The notes below the pieces were generated by a model that worked only from the letters and a program-made list of their open reading frames with translations, was not told where the DNA came from and ran no database searches. A DNA stretch of 64,000 nt, taken from Yoonia sediminilitoris (lineage in GTDB: Bacteria > Pseudomonadota > Alphaproteobacteria > Rhodobacterales > Rhodobacteraceae). Every line of letters starts with the position of its first letter. Position 1 is the stretch's first letter. Below are positions 26,101-41,100 of the stretch, piece by piece. The DNA lies in NCBI RefSeq assembly GCF_003058085.1, contig NZ_QBUD01000002.1, positions 62,001 through 126,000 of the forward strand, in the 5' to 3' direction. A program made the position numbers and the translations under genes.

Positions 26101-29100
26101 CACACGGCCACCCGGAACAGGCCGATTCTGGCCGTCATCCACGATGTTGATCGTGACTTCGCCCACGGGGGCTCTGGTCAGACGGATCGTGTAGGTATCC
26201 GTTTCGCCCGGCTGGTCGATGATGACTGTGTTACCGTCGCTTTCGCGCACGATGATGCCTGCGCTGTCGCCGTCCGACACTTCGACCGTTAGTTCGGCAA
26301 CCGCAGCCGTCGCATAGACGCCACCTGCCAATGGTGTTTCTGCTGCATCCAGCGATTCAACCGTATGGCTGACAATCACACGTTCGTCACGTTCAACGTC
26401 GTCACCCGCAACCGCCGTCAGCGTCACTGTGATCGGCTGATCCCAGTTGGTGCTGTCAAAGTCGATGACCGTCTGGGAATAGATGATGTCGGATGAATTG
26501 CTGTCGTCGGTCAGCGTCACGCGGACAATCTCGCCTTCTGCTGGCTGACGAGACAGAACGACCTCGTAAGTGTCGGTGATTTCGGAATTGGCCGTGATCT
26601 GGTCAATGCCATCCGTGTCGTCAGTATCCGCAGGATCATCATAGGTGAATTCGCCACCTTCGTGGATGAACGTATCTGCACCTGTCTGGGTCAGCTTGAC
26701 CTCTGGCAGATCATTATCGCCTACAGTCACTATAAGATTGCTGACTTTTGCACCATTGAAGGTCGCATCAGTGCTGTCGACCGCGTGGCTGATCTGCACA
26801 ATGCGGGTGCCTTCCTGCGCTGCGTCATCAACAGCACGCAGATCGACCGTTTGGGCGACGTTCCAGTTGGCTGACGTGAACTCAAGCACGATCCCGTCGG
26901 TGTATGCACCACCATTTGTGCTCAACTCAACCGTACCCGCCTCGCGGCCAGTGACCGTGATGCCGGTCGTCGGGCCAGTCACCGTGTTCACGTTGTCGGC
27001 AAAACTGCCGTCAATCGTCAGCGTCAAGCCATCGTCTGAGATACCGACAACATCGTAGCTGCCGGAATTATCACCAGCGTCGGTGATGGTGATGCCCTGC
27101 CAGTCGCCAAAACCGTCAGCGACCCACGATCCATCCATGCGCGTGATCGTATTCCCGCTGAGCATGATCGTCGTATCCTCGGCCATGGTTGGCACTTCAA
27201 GGCGACGGTCCTGACGCGATGCGATACCAGCCGCGATGGTCACATAGACAACCTCGCCCACTTCAGGTGCCTCGGCCAGTTCAACGGTATAGCTGTCAGG
27301 CGCGCCGCCTTCAGCCACTTCGGTGCCTGCACCGGTTGGCTGCACAACGACAACACCCTGCACCGCGTCGGCGACAGTCGCGCTGATGCCTTGCAGAAGG
27401 GACGTTGTGTAATCGACATCAGCCGGATCGGCGATCTCGGCGCGGTGGTTGATCCCGGCAGAGCGGCCCGAAATATCAGCCGCATAAACCAGCCCGTTCA
27501 CATCACCCGTAACGTTGAATGTGTCAGAACCCAGACCACCAATTACATTGGTGACGGTCCCTTCGGACGTTGACTGGATGTAGAATGTATCATCACCTTC
27601 CAGACCGTCCACTTCGATGGCTTCTTCGGTGTTGCTGATCCGAATATTCAGACCCGCGCCAAAGACGCCGTCCTCGGTCACGACAAAGATGTCGTTTGCC
27701 TCGGTCCCGATGGCAACCACACGGTCAAAGCCCGCGCCGCCGTCGATATCAACAGGGGCATTGATGTTATATTCGATGCTGTCGTCACCTTCGCCAGCAC
27801 GCACCTGGACGTCGCCTTGTGCGTCGATACCAGTACCCAACAGGAAGGCGCGGACGATGAATTCATCGTTGCCGTCTTCCCCCTCAAGCCGGACTTCGGC
27901 GCGGTTGGAATAGACCGTGAACTGGTCATTGTCTTCGCCACCAAAGGCCGTGACGGCATAGCTGGCACCGCTGGACAGATAACCGCGCGTCGTCAGGACG
28001 GTTGTGATATCGTCGCCCGCGGCAATGCCGTTGGAAATCAAATTGCCGCTGCCGTCGTCGTAAGTGCCACCAGCAATAGGTTCGGACCCGAAGACCTGGC
28101 CGAACTGGAACTTGTCGTTCCCAATCCCGCCGTCCATCGTCATGATCGTGCCGTTGTCGTCAGAGACAAAGACATCGTCACCTTCAAGACCGATCAGGCT
28201 CAACCGGCCATTCAGACTGCGGTCATAATCGATCCGCTCGACGGATGTGGGGCGATCAGGTGCCAGACCGATGGTCTGGTCCTCGGTGCCATGCATCAGG
28301 GCCACAAAGTTCGCGCGGCTCAGGAACACATCGTTGTCAGTCGTACCAAGCACATCCACCGTATCGACGCCGTTGGCAGCATTGATACCACCTGTGTCAG
28401 CGATGGTGATCCGGTAATCCGCACCTTCGGCCGCGCCCGCGATGGAGCCCCAAGTCTGGATTTGCATATCATCCGCGCCCATGCCGCCATCAAGGATCAG
28501 ACGATCCCCGGCTGCGTGGGATGCAAGGCGCGTTACTTCTATGCGGTCACTGTCTGCACCACCTGCAAGGGTCAGCACGCCTGTCACAGCACCGTTGTCG
28601 CGAATTTCGATGAAGTCCTCGCCAGCTTCGCCGTCAACACGCATCTGTGGCGCAGTCATCTCCATATCTGTCAGGATGACTGTGTCGTTGTCGCCTCCTG
28701 TCAGGATATCAATCCGCGCACCCGCAGACAGTTCACCGGTGACAGTAACCACATCGCGCTGTTCAGTGGCAGCCAGCCCGACCGGACCTGCTGCACCTGT
28801 GTTGATCTGGATATTGGTGCCTGCGATGATCGCGCCGCTGATCGTCACGTCGCCGCCATCAAGGTCATCACGACCCGCCTGCACGACAACAATGGGGTCT
28901 GTACCCGTCAGGTTGTTAGACCCGTCAGTGTTGGCCGCATTTGTCGCAACGTCGGTGTAGATGTTGACGTCGGCGGCTGCGATCACCTGCGCGGTATCTT
29001 CGATCACCACGTGATCGCCGGCCCAGATGTTCACGTCACCCGAGGTGGCAAAGACGGTCACGCCAGACTTGACGGTCACGCTGTCATAATCGTCCTCGGA

Positions 29101-32100
29101 CGGGAAGGCCGCAGCACTGGCCGCGTCGATATCTGCCTGCTCTTGCGCGGTCAGATCAAGATAGTTTGCAGGGCGCCCTGCCACAATTGCAGCGTTCAGG
29201 TCAGCCGCATATTCCGCGTCAGAGCTTTCGTTGGCCACAATGTTGATGTTGCCGAATGTTGTGACAACGTTGGAGGACACGATGATCGGGCTCGTCGCTG
29301 TGACAAAGACGTCATTGCGCGCCATCATCGCGGCATTTGCGTTCTCGGTCAGCGCCTCTAGCGAACCGTTGTTAAACACATAGGTCGAACCGCTTGCCGC
29401 TGACTCGTCTGTGCCGGACACGGACTGGATCGAGCCGATTGTCGTGTACAAGCGCTTGTCGGATGCCCCGATATTGCTGCTTGCCACCAGGAAGGCGCGA
29501 CCGCCAGTGATATTGGACTGGTTGACCAACGCACCGTTCAGGATAGACCCCGCACGCGCTGTCAGGAAGGCTGTAAAGGCGTCGCCTGTCCCGACCTGTT
29601 CAAGGATCAGATCGCCGGTGGTTTCCATCACATAGATATTGCCAAGGCTCGCAGAGGCATTGAACAGACCACCAGTCGTATTGATATCCAACTCTTGACT
29701 GGCGTTACCGATAACACCCTCGCGTGCGATCAGTTCGACATTATAACCGGTGATGACAGGGGCCGTGTTGTCAACGGCATCGGTCATATTCGAACCGGAT
29801 GTCAGGCGGATAGAATTACCAGCCGTCTGCCCACCAACAACGCTGTTGATGACCATGTTGCCCGCTTCGGTGACATAGATGTTGTTGCCAGCAGTCAGGG
29901 TCAATGTGCCCGCATTGGGCGCTTCAAGCTCAAGATCGTTTTCGCCGGCTGCGCCGTTGGCAGCACCAATGCTGCCCGATGCATTCAGAACGATGTTGTT
30001 GGCCTGGATGTTGACAAGGCTGTTGCCGTTGCCATCCAGAATGTCCCCGCTCAGCGTCGCCAGATTGGCGTCGCCACCCGACGAGAACACAGTGCCGACA
30101 AGCATATCACCCGCAGCCTCGGTGACGTAGATCGAATTCAAGGCACGCGCCGTCAGAATGCCGCCTTCGCGCTGATTGATATAGATACGATCAGTGTCCG
30201 TACCAATGCCGCCGCGGCTGGCCTCAAGCACAATAGAGCCGGCTGTCAGGTTCACGATCGGAACACCGAACTCGTCCAAAGTCCCATCTGCGTCCGACCC
30301 GTTGATGATGCTGCCGCTGGATTTCAGGCGGAGTTCGCCCGCATCCTCACCAACATTGGCAACGTTGATCGCGCCCACGCGCAACACCGAGTTTTCAGCG
30401 TCAGAGCCAAGGAAAGTCTCGCCCTGCGATGTGACGTTGATCATCTCGGACACGGTCACGTCGAAGTCTTCGCGCTGCTGTACCTGCACGGCGACCAAGG
30501 GCACATATTGGTCGATAGTCATTGTGACGCCGCTTTCGATTGCCAGCGTCAGCGGTGTTCCATCTTCGTTGCCAAGCACCATGCTGGTCGCATCCACGGA
30601 CAGCACGACATAGCGGTTGCTGGCCGTGTTCGCATTCGCTGTTTCGACCTGTGCTGCTTCGTCTTCCGGGGTGTAGGCCCGTGTTGTTGACAGCAGAACC
30701 AGATCATCTTCACGGAATCCGGGTGTGTCGGCTGTGGGTTCGAATGATCCTTCTGTGCGGGTCAGACGGTTGCCTGCTTCAACGCTGACAATCGCATCCT
30801 GCGTCGTGCCGCGTGGATCGTTCACGATCGCGGACACATTCACAGTGACGTTCAATTCAACTGCTGTGACTTCAGCCGCCTGCGCGCCGAAAGTCTCTGC
30901 ATCTTCCTGATTTTCAAAGAAGATCGTCTCGCGATCGGCCGAGAAACTTTCGATCACATAGAAGCGGTTTTCTTCGGTCGCGTTGACCGCATTGCCCTGC
31001 ACCTGCACCGTTTGCCCGACCAGCAAGTCGGCATTCCATGTCCCGCTGCGCAAGGTCATGCTGTTCGCGTCAAGGTCAAAATCAACAGCACCGGTCTGGA
31101 TCTGGCTGACAAGGAAGAACAGATCGGCCCGTTCTGCCGCACCAATCACCAGTTGGTCAGCTTCGCTGAGCTGTGCGCCGGTGTTGGTGATGATCGTCAC
31201 TTCGCCTTGGGTTTGACCAACAGTGCCGCCGATTTCCAGCGTCACATTGCGACCGATGATGTTGGCATCTTCGGTGGTCAGGGTGGTGTCTGTCACTGGC
31301 TTGAGCAAGCCTGCGCCAATACCGTTAAGTAACTCGGACTGGGTCCAGACCTTGATGCCCGCAGCGATCCGGTCACGCTCTTCCTGTGTTGTCAGTTCCG
31401 GGCGCGGGTCAGTGCGCGATGCGGCTGAACCGTACTGCGCGTCAAGGGTCAGGAATTGCGCGGTGCGGGACGCTTTGGTTGCCGAAAGGGCAGCAGCAGC
31501 CGTTGCAGCCGCTGTGGCCTGATCAGCGGCATCGTTGGGGTCAAGTGACGGATCGTCAAGATAAGCCTGTTCTGTATAGAAGGCGATCAGGGCTGCATCT
31601 TCTTCGGCCTGCAAGGCCGGGTCGCTAAATCCGAGTTGGGCGTTGCCATCGCGCACGTCCTGCAACTGTGACGCAGACATGCTTTCGCGCCAATCCCAAT
31701 ATTGGTCATAATCCCGGGCACGGCCTTCGCGCAGACGGTCAATCGCTTCGTTGATCTTGTCCAGCGCAGGGCCGCCAGTCGGGTTGCCGTCTGCATCAAC
31801 ATCGCCAAGCAACTGCATGTCGCCCCAGACACCGTCCAGCAGCTCGCTGACAGCGCGTTCATCAACGATCTGACGCTGGTTTGCATCGATCAGGTCACCA
31901 TCTGTGACGGACACCTCCACATCACCGCTAGAGGCAATTTCGAACACCCGCAGAGAATTCGAGATTTCTGTCAGATAGATACCCACAGGGGCACGTGCCG
32001 TGATCGTATCCGCAACACGATCGCCCGTGTTCAGCTGGATATCTGTTGTTTCTGTACCGATGGTGCCATCAGCATCCAAGAACAGCTGACCACCCGCAAT

Positions 32101-35100
32101 CAGACCCGCACCATTCGCAATGATTGAGCCGCCTGTCGCAGCGGTGGCATCATCGCCGATGCTGCCAGCGATCAATTCAACTCGGCCACCGCCAAGCGAT
32201 TGGATTGTGCCAACGCGGACATCGCCGGTCTTTTGTTGCAGGAAGATATCGCCACCGGCAGTCACGTTCAGCTGTGCGGTCACATCGTCGATCAGGCTGA
32301 TCTGAACAGAGCTGAGCGCGGTCGAAACGTCAGGCGCATCCGCTGACAGAATGCTCCGGTTACGTTCACCGACATTTCCGTTGGCAGTGATGTTCACAAT
32401 GCGGCCAGTGACTTGCGCGACTGATCCGCCATCGCCATAACTTGCGGTCGTCAGGTTGCCTTGCGTGATCAGGTTGGTGGTCCCGGTGGAGTTCGTGATC
32501 TGACCGGCAACGATCAGGTTCGCACTGCCAGCGTTGATGTTGATTGCACCGGCATTGTAGCCAATGAATCTGATGCCGATATCGCGGTCGGCTGCAATGG
32601 TATGCGTGTGCTTGTCAAAGTTGGTTTCGATCGTTGTAAACTGACGCCACGTTGATGTCTTGCCATACCACGTGGTCGTGCTGCGATAACCGGTCTGTTC
32701 AGAGGTGCGTTCAAGCGTCGTGCGGTCGTAATCGTAAGTATAATCCCACGGCTTGCTCAGGTCGTTATAGGTATCCTTGTCATTGACCTGATAGAAGTAG
32801 TTCGAATTCGGCACCAGTGACCGGCTCAGCACCGTGGTATCAACAACAGGGACAGACGTCAGATCAGGGATAAGGAAATCGATACCCAACCAACTGTTCT
32901 GTGTCTCTTCCTGAATGATTTCAGTGCGTGACCCTTCGCCCACGATCCAGCCGTAGCGGAAACCTTCTACCGTCTGGAATGTATCTGACGCGATGATGCG
33001 CCCTGTGCCATCAACACCGCGCGTGTTTGCGACTGTCACACCGCCAAGCGTCTGGCTGGGATCAGTAATCAGGATCGTGCTGGAGGACACCACACCGTTG
33101 GCGTCGGTGACATATTTCGTCTCGTACAGGGCAAGATCAGAGCCATCGCTGCGGACACCACGGTTCTTGTCCTTGATGATGATTGTCCCGCGACCCTTGG
33201 TATCGACATTCATGTCTTCGACGACAAGGTTCAGACCAGCAAGGCCCATGTTGTTCGTAATCGAGATACGCGGATAACCAGCATGAGAGATCAGCTGACC
33301 CTGGCTGGTGCTGACGATCCGACCTTCGAGTGATATCTCACCACCCTTCGGTGCCATACCGATAATGGTCAGGCTATTTGTGCCACGGTTATATGTGGCA
33401 ATGAAGTCAGAGTTGCTCAGATAAATACGCGTGTCGCCTGCGCCCGCTCTTTCAATCTGGCGCTGTTCATAATCGCCAAGTGTCAGGTTGAAGGTGTCCT
33501 TACCAGCCTGAACGACACCGTTTATGTTGATATAGCCGCCGCGCACATTGATTGTGTTGGCTTGCAGGCTGACTGTCCGTGTATCGCCAGTACGGTCATC
33601 AGGAGATGTCGACGGGCTCTGATCCAGATTATTTGCCAGCGTCTGGACGCCAGAACTGAGTATCGCAAAATCGGTTCCGCCAATATTAAGCGTAATAAGG
33701 GCAGAGGCTGTCCCATTACCGATCACACCGCTATTGATGAACTTGCCATAAGGATCGCCAGACACATGTACCGTGCCTTTGGTGATGATGCTGATGGTTC
33801 CGCCCACATCGGCCTGGAACCCTGCCGTGTTGACAGTGCCGCGCACCTCGATGTTCACATCGTTGGGGCCATCAGGGCCAATAATCTGCAGATTTGCCAA
33901 TGGCGCATAGATGTCGCCGGCAAAGATGATATTTTGATCAACAGGGCGATTCACGCCATCGGTTTGATCCAGGAATGCCGTATCTTCGGGATCCACCAGT
34001 CGCGTGTTCAGCGTTACGGATATGTCGATCAATGGCGCACTTTGGCCGGGGCTGCTGGGGTCGGAAATGCCGCTTGGCAAGAAATTCAGCGTTGGCACCT
34101 GAAGTGCGACAGGCGCAATGCCCGTACCAGCAAGCGGGCCATTGTCCTTACTGACGCTGACTGCGTTTTCTGCCTGAATGGCCGCATTCACTGCCGCGAC
34201 ATTTTCCGCATCGCTTTGCGTCAATGAATTGGTGACATCGGTCACTTCATATCCGTTAAAGAACACACCGCCGTTTTGTTCAGGAATGATGATTTCATTG
34301 AACAGGATCGACGCGATCGTGTCGTTGGTGATTGTGACTTCAACATCTTTGGGCGCATCAAATGTGCCCGACCCGTGCAACTGGTCAGTCAGAATGCGGA
34401 CACGGCCGGCCGCTGCAACGATATCATCAACAGAGATAACAAAATCGACGCGGTCACGCGGCACGATACGGCCATTGGACAGCTGGACAGCTTCACCAGT
34501 TGCCAGCATTTCCTGTTCGATCCGGCTGATTTCGTCCAGGTAGAACCGCGTGAATTCATTATCCAGCTGATTACCTGACTGGTCATAGCCATATGTGGTC
34601 AGGTTGCGACGGGCTTCTTCGAGTGCAATTTGACCCGACGAACGGATTCCCGCCTGCCCCAGCGTGGCCTTGATGATCAACTCTCCAAATTCGTCACGGG
34701 TGCCGTCCATCACAAGACCGGCAACAGGGTTTTCTTCTGTCCCCACGTTGATGATGCCCGTGATGTCCAGATTCAGGTTGCGCCGTGCACCTGTGCGCAC
34801 TGTCCCATCGTTGATGATCTGCGACCGCGCATCGGCCAGACCAAAGCCCGGACCGGTATCATTGTTGCTGCCACCAAAGGCGCTGTCGATCGCGTCACCA
34901 ATGGCAGAGGCCCAGTTGGTCCCCTTGGCCATCCCGATGACAGAGCCGAATCCCAGTTCGTCAGCGTTCAGGTCAATGTTCTGGAAGCTTTCGACCAGCG
35001 CACCGCCTTTGATTTCGATAATATTCTCGGCCAGATACAGCGCGCGAGTCTCAAGATCGTCAATCGGGATTGCGGAACCCGCGATGTTATCGACCCGTGC

Positions 35101-38100
35101 CTCCAGCTTGACGGTTTCAATCGTCAGATCCTTGTCGGTTCCGGTCGACATGAACATGTCGCCGTGCGACAGCACTGTGGCATTTTCGTTGATCGTGATC
35201 GTGTTGGCTGGCGTTACATCGATAAACGCATTGCCCAGCGCGACCGTGGCCGCACCATATGTTTCCGAATAGGACTGCAAGTAGATATCGAACTTGCCAG
35301 AGGCTTCAAACTCAAGCTCGCCGAGCGCCTCGATATCGGCGTTGGTGCCAACGATGATGTCGGCAGACACATTGCGGGCGTCAAGCGACAGGAACGCACC
35401 GGCACCGGACACGGCACCTGCGGTTTCCAGACGGACCTTGTCCACGATGTTGATTTCGTTGAAGGCCTTGGCAAACAGGTTGCCCGACCGATCCGATGTA
35501 TCGACATCGACGTTATTGCCAAAGGTGACTGTCGTGTCGAAGTTGACTGTTGTATTACTGCTCGCACTCGCACCAGACGCGATACCGCCTGTCTGCGCGT
35601 CAACATCGTTGCCACCGTTATCGACCCGATCCAACCGGTTATTGGCGGTCAGAACCATCGTGCCAGAGGACACTTTGGCGTTGTTGCCAATGCCGCTGTC
35701 AACGGTTGAGGTAATGTAATTATCCGCATCAGCGCCCGCACCCGCAATCGCACCAAATGCGTCGGTTTCGACTTCGGTGTCGATCTTGCTGGTCTGTGAG
35801 GCTCCGATCTGGAACAGACCGGTGATGTCGATGTCAGCACGGTTGGCCGTGGATGACGCATCAAGAACAACCGCATCAATATTCGCTGTCGCCCGCGTAA
35901 CAGGCCGCGCCGCAGCTCCTGATGCCAGACCATAGGCACCTGTCTTTGTCAGGGCCGCGTGGTCGGTCACGCCACTTGCAAGGATCACAACATTGCCGCC
36001 GGTGATATCCGCGCGGTTGCCAACGGTCGCCGCGACATTGGTGTCCGACGTGACCGATGACGTCGCCGCACCCACACCGACAAGACCCGCAGCGGCCGCT
36101 GATGACAGGCCCCTCTGCTTGACGTTGGAATAGGCGTCCATCACCAGATTATCTGCGTTGATGGTCGCATCCGTGGCAATCCGTGCCGCGATATTGTCAG
36201 TATTTTCAACAACAACCGTCGTCGAACTTGCGCCAATCAGGATCGCACCGCTTGACGCCTGAGCCGTCGCATCTGCCAGATATCCCGTTGGGGTCGTGGA
36301 CTCCGAACCCGCAGTTGCCGTCAGCGTGCCAACCGTCAGTGACCCGGTTGAGGATCCGACTTCGGTCACAATTTTTGCACCCGTGCGGATAATCGCTTCG
36401 CTTACACCCAAAGAAGCCGTTGCCGCAGCAGAGAAGCCTTCGACGTTCGCCTTGGTTTTGATCTGCGAGCGCGCATCGATGTCCAGCGTGCCAGCGGTCA
36501 GGTTCACGCCACCCACGCGCGCGGTGACACTGTTTGCAGACCCGCTTTGACGTGTGTTGATGATCGCCTTCGATCCGGCAGCCGAGAAGCCGAACAATCC
36601 AGCCGCAACCGACAAGACTTCGACTTCGGCATCCAGATCAGAGCTGTTGATGGCTTCGACTGTCATTGTTCCGGGGACGACGATCACATCGTCATTGCCC
36701 GTTCCGGACACAACGGCAGAAACCGTGCTGTCCGCCGTGATCTGGGCCAACGCCCCACCACCGGACACCGCCGCGCCGACACCGGCTGCAACCGACAGGG
36801 CGGCAGCGCGGGCTTCAACGTCGACTTCTGTGTCATCCGTCGCGCTGAGCGTCAGGTTGCCCGCATTCACGTCACTGTTGTGCAAGGTTGCAGTGATCGT
36901 GTTGCTGACCGTATTTTCGGCCAAAGAAACCGCCACAGCACCAGCATATGCCGCAACACCGGCAGCAGCGGCCACGGCGGCAGATTCAACCGAGGCGTCG
37001 ATTGTTGCATCGTCCGTTGCAGTGATATTCGCCAGACCACCGGCGTTCAGTGTTGAACTGTCAACCGAAACGCCGACGCCATAGTTCAGCGTGTTATAAG
37101 CAAATGAACCTGCCCCGGCAGCACCAACGGCGACTCCGCCAACGACAAGTGCAACAGAGAAGGAACCGACATAGGCGTCAATCTCGGACGTCATGCTGGC
37201 GGTCACATTGATGTCAGTTTTCGCTGTCAGGTTCGCACCACCGCGCACTGCGGCGAACACGCCGGAATTTGCGCCGTTGCCGATGAAGTTACGCGCGAGC
37301 GAGCCGCCTACAGAGACGCCAACACCGACCCCGCCGCCACCAAGCGACACAGCCGCCGAAATGATTTCGGCGTCGATCCGGCCATTGCTGACAGCCGTGA
37401 CATTGATGTCTTGTGCAACAGGCGTACCCGGCACCAGCCTGTTGACGAACAGCGGGTTGCCATCTGCCAGATAGACCGCATCATTGGTGGCCAGCGGGCC
37501 TGTCAATGCGACAAGGACCGGCACAAATTCGTTGGTGCCCGTCGTTTCATTATACGTGATGTTGTATCTCAATACGCCATTGGCATCGCGCGCCTGCACC
37601 TGAAGGCCGGAATATTCAGACTTGATGGTGCCGTCAGCGTTAAAGATAACGCTGTCCGCGCCCGCGCGCGCCTGTTCCTGCTGCGGTGTCAGGATTGCAC
37701 GCGGCTGCGCACCCGCTGGCGTCGTGCTGCCATCTGCATTGACAGTCGCAATCGTGCCATCGGCATTGTAGAAAATGACTTCGCCCGCTGCGTCCGTTTC
37801 AAAAAGTGGAATCGGCAGCCCGTTTGCATCGAGGACAAGTTCACCAGCGGCATCGCGCTCGTAGGCCTGCACCAGAACCACTTCCACCGGGTTTGCCGAG
37901 TTCGCCACGAGCGTGGCACCGACAACTTCGGATCTTGTTGTGTTGCCAATCCGATTCGTCGCCGCCGCGCCGGACCCCGACACTGCAACACCGACTGCAC
38001 CACCCGCAACGGATAGGGCCGCGGCTGCCGCAATCGTGCGGATCAGGGCCACGTCACTGGCGTTGACCGTGATATCACCCGCGTTTGCGATCACGCTGCC

Positions 38101-41100
38101 TGTGGCAGGAGATGTTTCGGTAATGTCTGCCAAAGTGACGTTCGCAATATCATTGTCGGCATATGCACCGGCCAGGGACACAGCCACGCCCACAAAGCCG
38201 ATCGCCACTGATACAGCGACGGCACCCGCGATTGCTTCGATCTTTGAGGAATCCGCCGCGTTTACGGTGATCGCATCACCGGTCACATTGCCGTTGCCCA
38301 TGTCGATGGTGGCATGGGTTGTTCCCGCAATGGCATTTTCGGCATAGACACCAGACCCGGCGACAGACACCCCGACATACCCGGCGCTGAGCGCGGCAGA
38401 GCCTGCAAAAACGAGGCTGTTGATGGTCTTGAGCGAGTCAGCAAGCACATTGACGTCGCCTTGCGCGGTGATTGTGCTGTTGGTGATCCGGGCTTGGGTC
38501 AGCCCGGTGTTTGCGACCGTGTTGCCTTGGGCATCCTTGCCGATGAAGTTGCGGGCAACCGATACACCAAGGGCCACCCCCACACCGACGCCACCGGCAC
38601 TTGCGGCCAGTGATGCGGTCAGGACCGCTGCGTTGATCAGGCTGGCGCTGTCCGCGTCAACCTTGATATCGCCGCCTGTCGCCGAGACGATTGAATCCGT
38701 GATATGCGCTGTGACGTTCGACAAGACCACGTTGACGGCAAATGCACCTGCCCCCGCGACTGCAACGCTTGTGCCACCAATGCCAACACCGACAGACACC
38801 GCGCCTGCAATCGCATTGATGGTTGTGCGCTGCGCTTTCAGCTGTCCACCTTCGTAAGTCAGGTTCCACGCCCGGCCGGATTCGTCGACCACGGCCCAGC
38901 GGCTGCCCGCCTCAATGATGGTGACGCGCAATTCGCCATCAACAGTGTCAATGGCGGCCAGTGCGCTGTTTAGTGCGTCATCAGTGTTGTCGTTATCTGC
39001 AACGCCATTGATGTAGGCAGGTGTCAGGCTGGCTGGCAGGTCAGTTGGCGCTTCGTCACCAGCGGTGCTTGCCCGCACAACCACACCTTCGCCATCAGCG
39101 TTCGTGCCAGTCGCAGAGACGTTGCCTGCGTTGGTAATATAGGCCTGCACGTCGTTTTGAACGGTGTTAAAGGCCAGCGAGACGCCAAGCGACACGGCGA
39201 CACCGACGCCACCACCTGCAACAGACAGGCTTGCCGCGATTGCAGCGGTATTGATTGCGCTGGCATCTTCGGCCGTGACCGTGATGGTGCGCGCGCTGAT
39301 CCCTTCGGCGCCAACGCCCTGAATGAATGCATGTGGCGCGGTTGAAATCCTGTTTTGGACAACGGCACCGGACAGCGAAACGCCAACACCTGTGCCACCC
39401 GCAGCCAGTGCTGCGGCAATCGCAACGGATGCGGCATTGATGGTCTGGGTTGTCGTAGCTTCGACGTTCAGATCAGCGGCAGCATCAATGCTGCTGTTGA
39501 TGATTGATGCGGTCACAGGGGCAGGTGTGCGGCTTATGCCGATTTCTTTCCACTGTTCGACATTGTTGTAGTCAACGCCAATCAGAGGAATGTTATCAGC
39601 GCCATTCAGCGCCTGATCGGCATTGGTGTCTTGGTTCGGCTGCAACGGCGTTGTGCCAATATATTCAAACGTGCGGCCTGCGTTCATGCCTTGGGTGACA
39701 CGCACGGTGTTGCCGGTGACAAGCTGTTGGCCCGGCGTCAGGGTCTGGTCGCTGGTGAATGTCGTTGCCGGATTTGTGTAATCATGGCCAATCATGTTGT
39801 TGGCATAAGACGCGCCAATCCCCACACCGACACCGGTACCACCCGCAGCAATCGCCACTGATGCGCTGACGATAGCGGCGTTGATCTGGCCTTCGCTGGA
39901 GGCAATGACAGAAACGCCACCCGTTTGCGTGTGAACACGCGCGTTGTTGATCGTTGCGGCCACTCCTGCACCAATCCGGTTGAACGCCAAAGCGCCCGCC
40001 AGCGATACGCCAACCCCTGTGCCACCAAATCCAGCCGCAAGTCCTGCCGCAGCGGACAGCGCGTTGATCTGAGCCACGTCTGTTGCCGTCACATTTACAT
40101 TGCCGGTTGTGGCATTCACGCCGCCAGTGATGGCGTTGCGAATGACAGCCTGTGTTGTGCCGTCAATTTCGTTTTGGGCAACGCTGACCCCGATGGATAC
40201 GCCCACGCCAGTCGACCCTGCTGCCGCCGCGATGGAAGCTGCACCTGCGACCGCGTTGATCTGTGCGTTGTTCGTGGCCGAAACGTCAACTGATGCGGCG
40301 TCAATGCTGTAGCCCGATGGCAGCAATGTCGTGGCATCGCCCTCGATCATGGCGGTCGTATTTGTGTCGATCACGTTGCGCACATAGACGCCAGTGCCGG
40401 ATACAGCGATCCCGTTGCTGCCTGCCGCAATTGACACGGCCCCGGCCACATTCACCGCGTTGATCTTTTGGTTCGAGGTTGCGGTCACATCAACGTCGCC
40501 CGACGTCACGACGGAGCTGTCCCTGATATAAGCCGTCGTCAGCACCGGATCAGAACCGGAGGTCGTCGCCCCAATCAGGTTTTGCGCAATCGCAGCACCA
40601 ATGGATACGCCAACACCCGTGCTGCCAAACCCGGCAGAAATGGCCGCCGCAACGGTCAGCGCGTTGATTGAACTTTGGTTGTCGGCAGTGATGCTGACAT
40701 TGCCGGTGCCCGCATTAATCTCAGCCCCGTCCAGATAAGCAGACGTGCTGGATAGAACCACGTTCTGACCATAAGCGCCTGCACCTGCAACGGCGTAACC
40801 ATTGCTGCCTGCGCCAACCGCAAAGGCGGCAGCTCCGGTCACTGCGGATATCGTCGCAACTTCGAATGTCAGGACGCCGCTGTCGTTGAAGGCAAGGTTG
40901 AAGGTCCGGCCAAGGCCGTCGACCATGACCCACTTGGTGCCATCATTTGCCTTCGAAAATGCCAGTTCGCTCAGGTCATCAACTGTATCTGCGACCAACG
41001 TATCGGTCAGTTTCGCATCCATCAGACCAACCAGCACCGCGCGTGTGGTTGAATCCTCCGACGCATCAGTCGCTTCGGCTGCATTTCCGGCACTGTTCAG

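Noticed and set aside
27817..29361. Plus-strand open frame of 514 codons
   Set aside because: Lies wholly inside the giant gene; His/Arg/Val-rich with no domain signature; a shadow frame.
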